Below, one piece after another: positions 11,657-24,405 of a DNA stretch of 64,000 nucleotides. The stretch is taken from NCBI GenBank assembly GCA_036897095.1, contig JAYMSP010000078.1, positions 1 through 64,000 on the forward strand, given 5' to 3'. This DNA is from Plantago elongata. Its lineage: Eukaryota; Streptophyta; Magnoliopsida; Lamiales; Plantaginaceae. The notes below the pieces were generated by a model that was not told the origin of the DNA, made no database searches, and was given only the letters and a program-made list of their open reading frames with translations. The translations under genes and the position numbers were made by a program. Within the stretch, counting starts at the first letter, position 1. Each line of letters begins with the position of its first letter.

Positions 11657-14600
11657 TTACCTGTCTGTGCAAGAGCCCTTCACCTGTCATAAATAATTAC
11701 CAAGATGACAATAGCTTCAAAATAGCTATCTTTAGTAATAAAGATATTACTTGGAAGTTCGAACCACAATGTTCACTCTACCAGCCACACTTTTCAATTC
11801 TGCTAATAGACCATTTACACCCTTATAATTTTACTGAAGGAGCAAAAAAAAGTATAACATAAAGCGATCAATTGGATTTGTGCACCAAATGGAATTGTTT
11901 AGTGACATCATGAGGTGATGAGGGTGCTTTCAACATGGATATTATGTGCAGCTTCTTGTCCAAAAAATTCCATGGACATTTTCTTCTTATTTTCAAAAAT
12001 ACATAAAACTAAACGATTAAAACAGAGGGAATCTTTGTGTGACTAGCTCCAATGAAACTGGTTAGAGCAAAAACATACCTGCATCACACTATCATCAACA
12101 CATAATTCATCAATCTTTGAAATGGCCAACACAAGCGATTTTTCATGATCCTGCATAGATGAAAAGAAACACATAAAGCTGGTCTGTGAGGAAGTCTAAA
12201 TAGACAGATAATATTGTATTTTATGCGCAGTTCAAACCTCAAGTAATTTCTTTGCCTTATTTATATCCGATGCAGGCGTATTGCTTGTACTAAAAACCCT
12301 CTCCACCTGCCAAAGTTCTACCAGTCAGCATTAAGTAGCAATTCCATATATTTAAAACCTAACTGACTGATGCTTACCTCCCTGATAACAGTAGCAGTAT
12401 CGAGTAAGTGAATGTCATCAGATCTCTTAACTCTATTCTTTCCGATGCCAGGTAAAGGTGGTAGAAAGTCCTTCCTTGATTGACCTAATGGCACTACCCT
12501 GCCTCTTCCAACACCTGGGGCGTTATTTTGTCGAACAGGGTGATTCATAGAATGGCCTGGTCCATGATAACCTTCGCGGTGTGAAACTCGAGGATCTCCA
12601 CCTTCCCATCTTATATCCTCAGGAGCAATCTGCAGAGATGCAGCGTTAGCATATAAAATGAACCACATTTGAACTTTCATGAATATATTTAAGAACGGGC
12701 CACGAGGTAAACTTCTCAAGGAATACATTTAAGCATAAACATAATTTAGACATTCCAGAAATAAAATAATTTGAGAAAGCAGGGATGTGAACTGCAACAC
12801 AAACAGTGAAGCCCGACAAAGATATAGTATTGACAAGTCATTTCTCCACAACTCCGATGTTAGTTCAAAGGTGGTGATGGACAGGGAAAATTCCAAAGTC
12901 ATCATAATCACAAAAGGTGGCTTAGTGAATTTATACATTTTTAATGACTATACATTATTTGAAGTGTCCAACATTAAAAAAAAGATACATCCACAGTTAA
13001 CTAGCATCTGAGAATGCTAGTAAAATCTTTAAATTGCAAGTGAGTATTTTAAATATTATAAATCAAGTGCAATTGAAAGGGAAATAAGGTGGGTAACTAC
13101 CTCGGACAGGTTAACCCATTCCCATGTCTCACTTTGAGTGCCCATATCATAAACAAGAGCATGCCGATCCTGGAAGCCAACATTAACACTTTAAGACAAA
13201 AACGTTAACAAAATTTCAAAATCGGCAAAATATAGATGTACCTCAACTGCATTATATTGAGCTATGACAGCTTCGTAGAAGTTGTTATCAGCTGGCCATC
13301 TAGTCTGAACTTTCCTTCCAACAAGTGGATTTAACGGAACACTCTCAATGGGTTCAATAGCAAGCCCACGAGAAGACATGTGGTTACCAAACTGACCTTG
13401 TCCTAAAGGGCCAGAGGAATAGAGCATTGAATATGTGCCATGCAGCATCTGAAGTGAATATAACTGTCTCTCAGTATCATAAGTGTGAAAGGATACTAAA
13501 TATTAAGGGTGGCTGATGTATACACCCTTGTAACTTAATCAATAACAATTATACCCTGCTGTTCATCAAATTACAGGAACCTCCATGTTGTTTCTCCATA
13601 ATCACACGTGCCACCAATTTAGACAATTTTACATTAATATATGATAGAAATAGAACTAATGGAACAGGGGCTTGTTAATTGTTGGCCTATAGTTCTTCCA
13701 GGGAAAAATGATAATACTAACAGGTTTTGTTTTTTTGTCTGTTGCTCCTGTAATATGTCCACTCCTTGCAGCAGACAGAGATAGCTGGTTTGTGATAGAT
13801 GTCGCCTGTGGTTGGAATGGAGGGGACGGACCGCCAAAGGATTGGAAAGACAATGAGGAAGCTGTCTTCTGGTTTTTACGCAAAGCAGGAAGTGAAGGGC
13901 GGGTAATCGAGTCATGGACGGCTAGACTGGGGGTCCGTATAACAGGTTGAGGCCTACCTGACTTTCTCCAGTCCCTGGCAGTATTTCAATACATTGGGTA
14001 CCCACAACAGGAAAAAAAAAAAAAAAATGGGGCCTATCAAATATAAATGAAAAAAAAAAAAAAAAAAAAAAAGAACCTTATTCTTTGGATTGTATCGTCA
14101 GCATTAACACCACTGAGGATATCCTTGTGCTCTTCATTTGATAAATTTAACTCTTTTCTCAGTTCAGTTATCAAACCTTCCTTCTCCTGAAAAATACAAA
14201 TGAAAAATGTGTCATGGAGCAGTCATTTGACCTGATAAAAAGATGTAAGATAAATACAGTCAATATAATAATCATACCCAAGTAATGGCATCATCTTGAG
14301 CTTTAAAGGCTCTTAGAACCGAACTGTACGCATCCAGCTCAAGCTGGCGAATGCTAGCATTCATGTCAGAACTATAGTGCACACTGGGGTATGAGTTAGA
14401 ACCCAGGCTCCTTTCATCAAATGAAATATGACTGCCTCTCAGAATTCTACTACAAGGTGTAGGGATGCCATCATTATCTATTCATGTGCATCGAACACGA
14501 AAGAGAACAAAAACTTGGTAAGCAATGCCATCAAACTTACAAAAATAAACATCATAACACTGCAATACATATTATTAACCAACAAAACAAATGGTTCCTA

Positions 14601-15159
14601 CCAATACATAACCAAAATGAAAACCAACCATTCCTTCATTGACAAACAATCTTCCTTAAAAATCCGAAGAAAACAGACATTCTACGAAACCGTTGATACA
14701 CATTACCTTACAAAATAATACCAACTCACTAAACTAGCGTAAATACTCAGGCAGTTTTCGTTAAATCCATTAAACCTCAACGACGTTAGTTTCGGCACTA
14801 TTCACACACAAAGTAGCCAAACAAGCCTTTTCTCACGCAAACCCCCTGCATTTCACTCTCAATGACCAAAATTAAAACAGTGAGTGCAATAAAGCCTACT
14901 GAGCATAAATCCTGATTAAAACTTGAGTAACTAACATAAACCCTAGATGTACGGACACAAACTCAAAACACCAAAATGCAGTTGACAGCAGTGTTAACGC
15001 ATACAGCTATTCACACAATTCTGAAACAAAATTCACTCGAAAAACGTAAGACAACAAAGCAATAAATAAAGAAGTAGGAAATTGCTCGGTAAAGTCTAAG
15101 ACATTGAAGCTAGTTAAAGCAAATCACTCACCACCATGGCCAAACGGACCGTAATCCAT
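11657..15159 (-). CDS. EMSY-LIKE protein (ENT domain plus Tudor/Agenet)
   Basis: Nuclear chromatin-reader protein of the plant EML family, linked in Arabidopsis to chromatin regulation, immunity to downy mildew and seed development. Minus-strand exons, 5' to 3': 15159–15132, 14477–14278, 14186–14077, 13974–13722, 13448–13242, 13169–13101, 12629–12378, 12306–12238, 12150–12079, 11683–11657; 428 residues. It opens [17 protein letters not shown]. The ENT domain runs about residues 35–110 ([16 protein letters not shown], then [17 protein letters not shown]). The Tudor/Agenet fold lies at about 185–235 ([20 protein letters not shown], then [16 protein letters not shown]). A helical C-terminus includes [20 protein letters not shown]. 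All exon phases agree. The last 9-codon exon (VKGSCTDR, stop) is the least certain part; alternative 3' exons are possible. Confidence 0.88.
14020..14072. repeat. Two poly-A runs in an EML intron
   Basis: Two A runs (about 16 and 24 bases) separated by GGGGCCTATCAAATATAAATG lie in the intron between exons 3 and 4. The second run ends almost at the donor site (minus-strand reading G|GTTCTTTTTT). Confidence 0.7.
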
Positions 15160-15592
15160 AGCTAGCAGTAGCAGACGAAAGAAGCACGGAGCTTATTTGA
15201 GCTCAAGATTGCTTAGCTCTGATTGTGATTCTTAGGATTTCACTACAGAAGCTGATTTTTTTGGAACGAAATGCAGAGAAAGTTTACAGTAGAGTAGTAG
15301 CAGCATTGAAGAGCAGTCAGGTGGCAATATTGTCTCTGCGTGGCAGCTACTTGGTTTGACTCGGGTTTACTAACTCGAGTTAGAGCTCACGACGTTTATC
15401 ATACAACTAAAGTTATATCAAAATTCAAATTTTATTTGTCATATAAAAACTCCGATTCACTTCATGAAAAAAAAACTATTGTTAAAGATCTTTTAAACAT
15501 GTCTATGTTAAAAGTGTATGGCACGTCTATTAACTATCGGAATATGAAGAAACACCACAAATCGTACAAAATCTTTATAAAAGGAGTAATAG
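15160..15592. other. EML 5' leader and flank
   Basis: Positions to about 15330 look like the EML 5' UTR and core promoter (purine-rich leader on the minus strand, no obvious TATA box). The remainder is AT-rich spacer up to the LTR element. No gene is supported. Confidence 0.4.
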
Positions 15593-16121
15593 TGTAACAC
15601 CACAGAACTTCAAGTCAAATTCATAGAGTTTAAAGGGATTGAAAATGCTACCCAGTGCACCTTTTTTTTCGAGAATTCACCTATGATAATTTCAAAATTA
15701 AACGTGGTTAGCTCTGGAACAATCTTATGATGGATGACCGACTGGATGTCCAAGAGTGCAACTGACTCATCTACATGGGCATATTCTCCTTTTCTGTATA
15801 GTTTTGTTCTTGCTTAGTCTTAGTCAAACTAGTTAGTGTGCCACTCTGTTGTAACCACATTCTACTTAATTTGTACTGCTCAAACATTATAAATAAGACA
15901 CAACCAGTATCCATGCATTTACGTTGGAACCTCACAAACTTCATGTTCATCCTTCTCTATACTGGAAAGTCTCCCGATTCGCACACGAATGAGGTCAAAG
16001 TGCGTGGAAAAGTACTTGCATTGGTACAGTGGGACCAGCATATCACCCCAAAAGTTGTCCATGAACAACAACGCCAGTTTAAAAGAGCGGGTCTCAGCCC
16101 GCAAGAGACCGGGTCGTTACG
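15593..16121 (+). mobile_element. Cassandra-like (TRIM) LTR, apparently solitary, 5S-rRNA-derived domain
   Basis: The element opens TGTAACACCACAG and closes near GGGTCGTTACG, the termini usual for this LTR type, and is flanked by a 5-base direct repeat AATAG (15588–15592 and 16122–16126). Its interior (about 15650–15770) resembles 5S rRNA internal-promoter sequence: AAATTAAACGTGGTTAGCTC, then GATGGATGACCGACTGGATG and AGTGCAAC. That 5S-like domain is the hallmark of Cassandra TRIM retrotransposons. A hairpin-like GGTCTC...GAGACC lies near the right end. No internal coding region, primer-binding site or second LTR is visible, so it looks like a solo LTR. Divergence from 5S suggests it is old. 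It is longer than usual for this family, so rearrangement is possible. Confidence 0.55.
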
Positions 16122-16226
16122 AATAGCATCATTCTATGAAGAAAACTATTGAATTAAAACTTTTATGAGGTTGAATCGTTTCTTGTGCTTGTATGAAGAG
16201 ACAGTAATATAAGTTTAACTGATTAA

Positions 16227-17863
16227 TCAAGCAGTACATTTGAGCTTTGGTGCAAAACTATCTATGAAGGATTGAGCAATCTCTTTGTGAGCTCGTTGAG
16301 TCAAATGCAAGCCATCCCAATGGATGTACGATTCAGGATTGGCACATACAGAAGCACCATTGTACCCGCACATCTTATTCGAGTCGAAATTATACTTTCC
16401 TCCTGTTCCGCAACATGCTTGATCCATGTTCTTGATATCCGAACCTGCACAACTCAAATGTGATTATATATACTACGAAAATAATGTTTGATACTCTTAT
16501 TTAACGAATAGTGTGCTTGCCTGATTTTTTCGCGTTGGTTAGTAATGAAATGTAAGCGTTGTAGTAGTCACCATAGACAATTGTTACGTTGGTATTCTCC
16601 TTTTGTACCTCTGCTATTGCTGCACCCAATTGTTGGTTGTGATAAGTTGACAATGCATTCAAAGATTTCAAGCAACCATATTCATCATATGCGGTTTTAT
16701 TGCTAGGAAAGTTTGTGAGATGAACTGGGAAACAACCAAGAGGGAATATCCCTGGCACAACTATCTTGATTGCTCCATATTCAGTGACAGTCTGCAATGA
16801 TCAAACAGTTATTATTTGACTTAGTATTGTCACCCAAGTAGGTTATATTTAGCTACCTAGTTGGTAACTGATAACTTATAACCGGTAGCTTAAAATAATT
16901 GATTGGGTCGCAATATATATAAAATATGCTCGTGAAATAAGAAAAAATTAATAAACGAAACTTTAAAACATAAGTGAACTTACTTTGATACCCTTTTGGA
17001 TCTGTAAGACCACATCAGGGATCAAACTTCTTGTGTCTTGGAGTGACTTGCCTTGAAGTAACGCGTAACTATAGTCGTTGAAGCCAAATTCAGCAACCAA
17101 GAATAGCGCAGGTTTAAGTATTTCCTTGCAATCTTGAGTGAAATTGTGAAAAATGAAGATTTAATTCAATCTCATTTACCAAAATAAATCTCTTATAGGA
17201 GAAAGATGATAAAATTAGGGAAAGAATTAAAACTTTACCTCTTAAACAAATAGAATTGAAATGTGTGAACATGAAATCCAACTGTTCGTCAAGAGAAGTC
17301 CATGTGTATACCGGCTTAACCTTCTTGGCTGCCAGCATTTGGCTGTTTAAAGCGGTAGCACCAGCAGTTGCGAAGTTATCACCGTGCCTAGTGTCCGCAC
17401 GTAGATCCTTATACGGAGGGATAAATGGTAGACCGAATGACACCGCTACAAATTCATTGAAAACTAATAAAGTTGAATTATTCACTATATTGTTTAGCCG
17501 TTGTAAGAAGTTAGAAGTTGAATTATTCGAAATTGGTATAAATAACTTTAAAACTGTTAATTCTCGTATCATTCATTTTTGCACGATTATAAGCATGTGA
17601 GATTGATCTCATAAACAGAAGGTGTTACCAATATAATCGATGATAAGTTGTCCGTCAGAGCATCGTCCTGTTGGTTTCTTGTTGGAAAAGGATTCACCAT
17701 AAGGAAGTTTTGCGAATATGCTCTTTGGTGTCTCACGGATAAAGTTTCCGGTATCACCTAGAGAGTCACCCAGCAGATAAATTTGATCGAATTTGCAGCT
17801 CTTTAAATCAATAGCGTTGCATAACTCGAAAAATAAAAATGCAACAACAATGAGATTGTTCAT
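16227..17863 (-). CDS. GDSL esterase/lipase, secreted
   Basis: SGNH-fold hydrolase of the large plant GDSL family, closest in style to the acetylajmalan-esterase-like subgroup; substrate unknown. Minus-strand exons: 17863–17629, 17445–17239, 17132–16984, 16791–16521, 16444–16227; 359 residues. The hydrophobic N-terminus MNNLIVVAFLFFELCNA is a signal peptide, so the enzyme should enter the secretory pathway. Block I is LLGDSLGDTGN with nucleophile Ser34. Block III is seen in EFGFNDYSYA. Block V is HWDGLHLT, with catalytic Asp about 331 and His about 334. A Cys-rich stretch (ACCGTGGKYNF, MCGYNG, VCANP) precedes block V as in relatives. The fourth intron must start at GC (CAG|GCAAGC) to keep the conserved KKSGSDIKNMDQACCG junction. 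Confidence 0.92.
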
Positions 17864-17947
17864 CCTGCTGCACTTAACCTTTTCTTTTTACTCGGTGAAA
17901 ATGATGTAAGATATACAGTTCTTGCTAATTTTCTTATCTAAGGCCCT

Positions 17948-17955
17948 TATTTATA
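17948..17955 (-). promoter_or_regulatory. TATA box of the GDSL gene
   Basis: The minus strand reads CCCTATAAATAAGG here, 85–92 bases upstream of the ATG, a normal plant core promoter position. Confidence 0.6.
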
Positions 17956-19339
17956 GGGTAAGATTAAAAAAATGAGCTGCATAACGTTTTTCCATTCTCA
18001 TAATTCTTGACTTTGACCATTAATGAGGATACACAATTGCTCTACATAATCACTAATTTACAAGAAATTACCTTTACCATTTAAACCGATTTATAATAAC
18101 TTTGGTATGTGTTAATGATTTTTTCCATTTGGTGTTAATGATTGTTTTCATTTGTGTTGCTCCAGATATGATTTAATTTTGGGAAGGCTAAATGGAATAA
18201 TATACTGTGTTACATACTATATATTTTGACAATAAGTCAATAATATAAATGTGGTTAGATAATTTTCTGAAATTTGATTAGGGTAAAGTGGTAAGCTGTA
18301 ATAAAGTATTGTATGGTGATTAGATTTATGGTCGTTTTTACTTCTTCACTTAATTAAACCAGGAATGAAAATCTTAATATATTATACTATATAGTTAATG
18401 TAAGGAGAAAGAGGAATAACAATTAGCAAGCGCAATATCAAAATGCATGAATATATCGTATCATATATTATTTGAAATATATACATATTTTTAAAATTGA
18501 ACATATATATCTTATGTTACTTAAAAATATACGTATTTGCATCGTTAAATATTGATGATTCGTGTATTGTAGTTTTTATATGTGTATACGGGTTTGATTT
18601 ATAAATTCAGAAAGAATAATGTTTAAAAGTCATAGGAATTAGAAAACTAACAACATGAAGAGAGTCCAGTTTTAATAGAGTGGGGTTGACAAAAGGCATG
18701 CATCTTGCATGTTGTTTTCAGAATCCATACTACATACCATAATAATTGTAGGAACCAGAATATGAGAATCTAGAATAATTGCAAAGTCTCCTCCTTATAA
18801 CTCGAAATGAAATGATAGGCTCTTTCTTCTTCATAATTTAACTAACTGAAAATGATTGAATGGATCAAAGTGGAATGTTGTGTAATGGATTAGCTGTACA
18901 TTACATGCTTTGGCCCAAACCAGTAGATAAGCTAGCTTTGTTCAAAGGCAAACTATTCTACCAATAATTGAGGCGTCCAAAATTCGTAATAATACATGCA
19001 TTTTTCTTTTGTCATATGACAAGTAATAATTCATCAAAATAAATAAATTAGGGGCTGATTGGTATAATATTCAAATGATCATTTGGATGGGATTTTGGTG
19101 AAATTGCATTTGGAATAGAATTAAAATGGAATATTTAAAATGTACTTTATGCCGAATCACTGTTTATCAAGTCAAATATAATGATTTGGGTGCCATGTCA
19201 ATCATCCCCTCAGCCTCTACTTGGACGAGGAATGAAACTAGAATTTGTAAGAAACAATAAGGGGAAATGGTCTCATAATTAGAGAGCCGTTCATTGTTTT
19301 TGATCATATCCTATAGTGAGAATAGAAATAAAATATACT

Positions 19340-19340
<1 letters not shown>

Positions 19341-19372
<32 letters not shown>

Positions 19373-19398
19373 TTATTATTATTATTATTATTATTATC
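19341..19398. repeat. (CTA)n–(TTA)n compound microsatellite
   Basis: About ten CTA units run directly into about nine TTA/ATT units. Confidence 0.95.
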
Positions 19399-19593
19399 AT
19401 CTGTTTAATTAAGTGTTAAATGACTTCGATTTACTTAACTAGTTTCAGAGTTCGAATCTTCTAGACACGAAAAACATTATTGGATGAGTTTTTCCTATAA
19501 AATGATATGACAATGCTTGATTTAATACTATTTGTATTAGGTTAATACAATTTTGTCTACTGACGCAACAATATTAGATGATGTGTTAATTTA

Positions 19594-19712
19594 GGGACTT
19601 ATTGGTATAGAATTTGAGTGATTTTTTTAAATTTAAATTGAATTTTTTGTGTACAAAATGTTCGATTTGAATAAGGAGACCACTCCAGCGGTATAACAAA
19701 CAGTCTATTGGG
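19594..19712. mobile_element. Possible short PIF/Harbinger-type MITE
   Basis: The left end GGGACTTATTGGTATAGAA after TTA and the right end GGTATAACAAACAGTCTAT form imperfect inverted repeats resembling GGGACTGTTTGGTAT ends. The right target-site copy is not clean. Weak call. Confidence 0.3.
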
Positions 19713-20776
19713 CCATTAGTTAGGTATCTGAATAAAGAAAACTATTATTATCATGATGCATATAATGTATACTCACTTGATAGATTACAAGCTTGGAATC
19801 TACATTAAGAGACGAGTCTCCCCACATATTCGTATCAAACAATCAGACATTTGAAAACATGTTTGGCAGTTTGAGTTTGGACATCATCTCAATTTACACC
19901 AAAAGTAAGGTTTTTTCTTCCTTCCTTTGAATGGCCATGTCTGAGCACCAGACACAAACCCCATGTTAAATAAAAAGTGAGTTACTTCATTTTCTTGAAA
20001 TAGCCATGCCCGACACCCGAACACACCCATGATCCGTGTAGGGTTGCATAACTTCCAATCATTCAATTGGGGAGACTTGGAATTTAAGTTAGTTCGGGAG
20101 TGACAACTCATGCCCACCACGTAGGAGAAGTACCTGCAGCTTGTCTACTAGTCTTGCCCAATGGCTAATGCCATGGAGTACATCATTATCCGATGATGAG
20201 AAAACGAAAACAATATGATATACTCCATACAAAACGTATAATTATACAAATTATTATTAGAGTGTTTGAGAAACAAGTTGAAATTAGTTTAAACTGAAAC
20301 TATAGTATATTTATATTGAGGTATTTGACGAGAATTAACTAGGTGTATAATTATATAAATTAATAAAGAATTAGTGGAGTGGCGGATGAATGTTTGGTGA
20401 AACAATAATAATAATAAGTTAAAGAAGAAGATGTACAGGCTGTAATGGAATGGAATGGCAGGTCATGTAAGTAGGAAGTGTTAATTGGCTGAACATACAG
20501 CTGGTTTCTTCCCAACTAGACACGGCTCCTCCTCCCATACTTATCACCTTCTTAATTCACCTCTTTTCTTACGTTCAAAACTCAGACATCTGATTACAAC
20601 TCCTCTTCAACGTCTGACTGACCAAGTAAAATTTAGGCACGATCTGATATTCAATCTGAATTGACAAAATTTAATTTAAACATTTAAATTGAATTTCACT
20701 AATTTGAATTGTATAATAAATAATCCCTTAAAGACAATTACATATTCAAATACTATACATTAATTTCTTAATTTAG

Positions 20777-20957
20777 TAGTCCCTCCGTCCCGAAACAAAT
20801 ATCTCATATTCATTTTATAGTCGTACTACTATAAATATTTCATTTATATTTTGAGCAACAACTTCAACCCATTTACATATACGTGTCATGTGCATTTATT
20901 CATTCAACATTTTACACTACACATTAAATGTATATTTATTTTGAGACGGAGAGAGTA
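20777..20957. mobile_element. Stowaway MITE (Tc1/mariner type)
   Basis: Inverted ends TAGTCCCTCCGTCCCG and GAGACGGAGAGAGTA match the Stowaway consensus TACTCCCTCCGTCC, with TA target duplication at both sides. Length is about 180 bases with an AT-rich core and no coding capacity. Both ends are slightly degenerate. Confidence 0.8.
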
Positions 20958-21929
20958 AGATACAATGATTTGTTTATCTTTCTATTGCATTTTGATTTTA
21001 TTAACTGGTGTGCTTTTTCTAATAATAATTAATTGTTAATATTGTTTTTGTTTGATTGATAATTACGTTTATGAAATGTTTGAAAGTGAATATAATAAAA
21101 AGGTATTTGACGAATGATATGCGAGTAAGAAATACTAAAAAAACTAAAAAATTGTCAATTTGATAAATGAATAAACAAATCATGGAAAGAAAATGATAAT
21201 GGATCTGTTATTCATACAGATAAAATGAATATTATATTAATGGCATTTTTATGTACTCTTGTATCACAATATTGACTTTTTCTTAAAATATTTTTTTGTG
21301 TTCAGATATTTTAACACTCAAAATGATGCATCATTAAAATGTGACCTTCTCTCATTTAACAATTACATCAAATATTTTTCACCTAATTGAGTGTGACATG
21401 CTAAATAAACCGGCCAAAAAGATAACAAATACGTGTGGAATAACATACCGTAAAGAAAAAGAAGCTATTTATAATGAAAAAAGAGTTCAACTGAAATTTC
21501 TTTTATAATAAGATCAAAATTTTAGTCCATGTATTACACAATTAATAATTTAAAATGAAAAAGGAGAACTTTCCTCTAATAAACATCCTTGTCATTCATT
21601 GTAAACCTTAATAATAATCCACTTGCTAGATAATTAGAAAGTTTAGAATTAAACTCACATGCAAGAATGATCATCACTATAAATACCACAAGACGTACTT
21701 TTTCCTTGTAACCTTCCCCAAGAACCTTAACCTCCGACATTGAGCCACCTTCTCTGACTCTCCCATCTCATTAGCTTAGCCACCCCACTCTCTCTCTTGT
21801 AATAAACAAACAATTCTCAACGCGCATTTACTCCATAAACCCAATCCTCAACTCTCAAACCAATCAATAACATTTATTCTTCAACTCAATTCAATACATC
21901 TACTATCAGATTTCTTGAATGAGACAATA
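20958..21929. other. AT-rich flank, promoter and 5' UTR of the O-fucosyltransferase gene
   Basis: AT-rich DNA up to about 21670. CTATAAATACCACA at about 21678 is a good TATA box. The following pyrimidine-rich stretch (CACTCTCTCTCTTG and AACTCTCAAACCAATC) has the look of a plant 5' UTR. No other gene. Confidence 0.55.
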
Positions 21930-24405
21930 ATGGCAGTTTCAAAGAGCAACAAGAAATCCCATCACCAGAGATGTGTTTCAGATCCATCTGTAGTTCTTGA
22001 CTCCTTCTCACAAGCTTCATTAGACTCCCTGCTACTTCCGCCAAAGAAAAAGCAGCACCATTCATCAAGTTTCAGGCTTTTGGCAAGGAGCCCTAGGTTT
22101 TTGCTGTTACTGGTATTGGTGCTGGGGTTCTTGTGGATGTTGAAGCTTTGGTTCAATTTGGTGCCTTTTACGCAAAACCCATGTTCGCTTTCGGAGCAAA
22201 AGGCAAAGATTTCAGGTGGGTTGTTGAGTAGTAAGCTGGGTGTTGATCGGAATGGGGAAAAGGAGGAGTTTTGGAAGCAGCCTGATGGGTTGGGGTATAG
22301 GCAGTGTTTGGATTTCAGTGGCAAGTATAGGAGTGAGATTGGGAATATGAACAAGGGGAGGACTAATTATTTGATGGTGGTGGTTGCTGGTGGGATGAAT
22401 CAGCAGAGGAATCAGATTGTGGATGCTGTGGTTATTGCTAGGATTCTTGGTGCTGCTCTTGTTGTGCCTATTTTGCAAGTAAATGTTATCTGGGGTGATG
22501 AGAGGTTTGTTCTTCTTTCTTCTCTTTAGCAGTAGGACTTGAATATATGTGGTTCAGTTATGTTTCTTGACTGTGTTGGTAGTTTAGGTATGTTTGTGAT
22601 TGTGATACAGTTATGATGGAACTCTTGGTTCTGTTGAGTTCGTTTAATGAATAGTTGTAGAGTAAAAAATGGTTGAATGGATTGTGAAACTGAAAGTTGT
22701 TCTGTTCCCTTGTGATTGGTGCAGTGAGTTTGCTGATATATTCGATTTGGAGCATTTCAAGAATGTCTTAGCTAATGATGTACGGATAGTTTCATCACTT
22801 CCATCGACCCACTTGATGACTAGGCCAGTAGAGGAGAAGAGGACTCCCCTTCATGTTTCCCCTGAGTGGATTCGCTCACGTTACCTCAAGCTGGTATGAT
22901 GGTGAAATTGTGTTTTGTGCCTTTCGTCCATTATGTAACTTGTCTAGCTTCTAGTACATTTTTTGTGTAAGACTTGCTCATATGCTATATTTCGTCCTGC
23001 AGATGAGAAGAGATGGTGTATTGCTAGTGCGTGGTCTTGACTCGAGGCTATCTAAGGATCTTCCTTCTGATCTTCAAAAGCTTCGCTGCAAGGTATATTT
23101 GACACCTTATTTCTGTTGAATTCGTGTTATTCTGTTGCAAACCTTTGTCATATCTTATGTTTATCCATTGTATGTATACTACCACATTATATTTTTATGT
23201 GTTGCATTGTATTCGTATAACAATTCAACTAATTCTTTGAGCACTACAAGTATTAATTCAGCCTATTGCTTACTCTAATACGTTTTTACTTGCAGGTTGC
23301 ATTTCATGCTCTGAAGTTCGCCCCACGTATCAACGAACTTGGGAACAGGCTGTCTGAGAGAATGAGTAGCAAGGGACCTTATCTTGCTCTTCATCTCAGG
23401 ATGGAAAAGGATGTATGGGTAAGGACAGGATGTCTTCCTGGTCTGACTCCTGATTATGATGAGATGATCCATAATGAGAGAAAGACACGTCCAGAGCTCT
23501 TGACTTCCCGGTCCAATATGACCTACCATGACAGGAAACTTGCTGGTCTTTGCCCCTTGAATGCCTTGGAAGTGGCAAGGTGAGCTTTTAAGTCGTTGAA
23601 GAAATTAGATTCCAATAATCATTAGTAGGACATAATATGGGTGTAGAGGATATTTGATTAAAAAATAATGATCTTTCGGCATCTCAACAAACAAAAACCC
23701 TCTGTTAACTATAAACTTGTACTATAGTTTCTGAACTAGTATGAAATATGTGTATCCAGGTTGCTCAAAGCATTGGGAGCACCCAAAAGTGCAAGGATTT
23801 ATTGGGCGGGGGGAATCCCATTGGGTGGAAAAGAAGCCTTGCTTCCATTATTAAGAGAATTTCCTCATTTCTACAACAAGGAAGACCTTGCATTACCAGG
23901 AGAGCTCGAGACATTCTCGAAGAAGGCTTCACTTATGGCTGCTATTGATTATATAGTATCTGAGAGAAGTGATGTATTCATGGCGTCTCATGGTGGAAAT
24001 ATGGGCCATGCAATCCAGGTATTTAATCTTTCTTCTTTCTTATGTATCCATATTAAATCACAGTTAGATAAATGTCCAAAAATGAACTCTTTTCATCCAG
24101 AATGATCCAAGCTAAGTTCGGTATATTAATAAGAAAGGTAATGTTGTTTGAAACAGGGGCACAGGGCATATGGCGGTCACAAAAAGACTATCATTCCTAA
24201 CAAAAGACAGATGCTCCCGTATTTTATGGATTCATCTCTTCCTGAGTCTAAGTTCAATAAGATCATACTCGACTTGCACCAAGAGTCCATGGGGCAGCCT
24301 GAGTTAAGGACCAATAAAGCAGGAAGGGATGTAACGAAGTATCCTGTACCTGAGTGCATGTGCAATAGCACAATTACAGATCATCCTACCCTACTACAAG
24401 TATAG
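21930..24405 (+). CDS. O-fucosyltransferase-family protein (GT106), type II membrane
   Basis: Plant glycosyltransferase of the DUF246/O-fucosyltransferase family, expected in the Golgi; donor is presumably GDP-fucose or a related sugar, acceptor unknown. Exons: 21930–22504, 22725–22893, 23003–23092, 23296–23579, 23760–24018, 24157–24405; 541 residues, all phases consistent. The start is the ATG of MAVSKSNKKSHHQ; the short in-frame stretch before it begins with a non-ATG codon. A cytosolic basic N-terminus precedes one membrane anchor at about 58–80 (RFLLLLVLVLGFLWMLKLW). Catalytic-domain landmarks are VVVAGGMNQQRNQIVDAVVI, ILGAALVVPILQVNVIWGDE, LALHLRMEKDV, and near the end SDVFMASHGGNMGHAIQGHR. 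The family is large, so no gene symbol is given. The gene converges on the first member of the small-protein array. Confidence 0.93.

Larger units (their letters stand above)
17960..20776. other. Intergenic AT-rich region
   Basis: No gene found between the GDSL and O-fucosyltransferase genes. It contains a trinucleotide microsatellite (19341–19398) and a possible short PIF/Harbinger-type MITE (19594–19712). Stretches resembling GGGGCTGATTGGTATAATAT near 19052 may be a second relic of that type. Confidence 0.5.

Noticed and set aside
15838-16152. 104-codon open frame on the plus strand
   Set aside because: It overlaps the Cassandra-like LTR and is explained by that non-coding element.
19430-19500. 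TTCGAATC-containing stretch as a tRNA or SINE
   Set aside because: The T-arm stem does not pair and no A-box at proper spacing or flanking duplication is visible.
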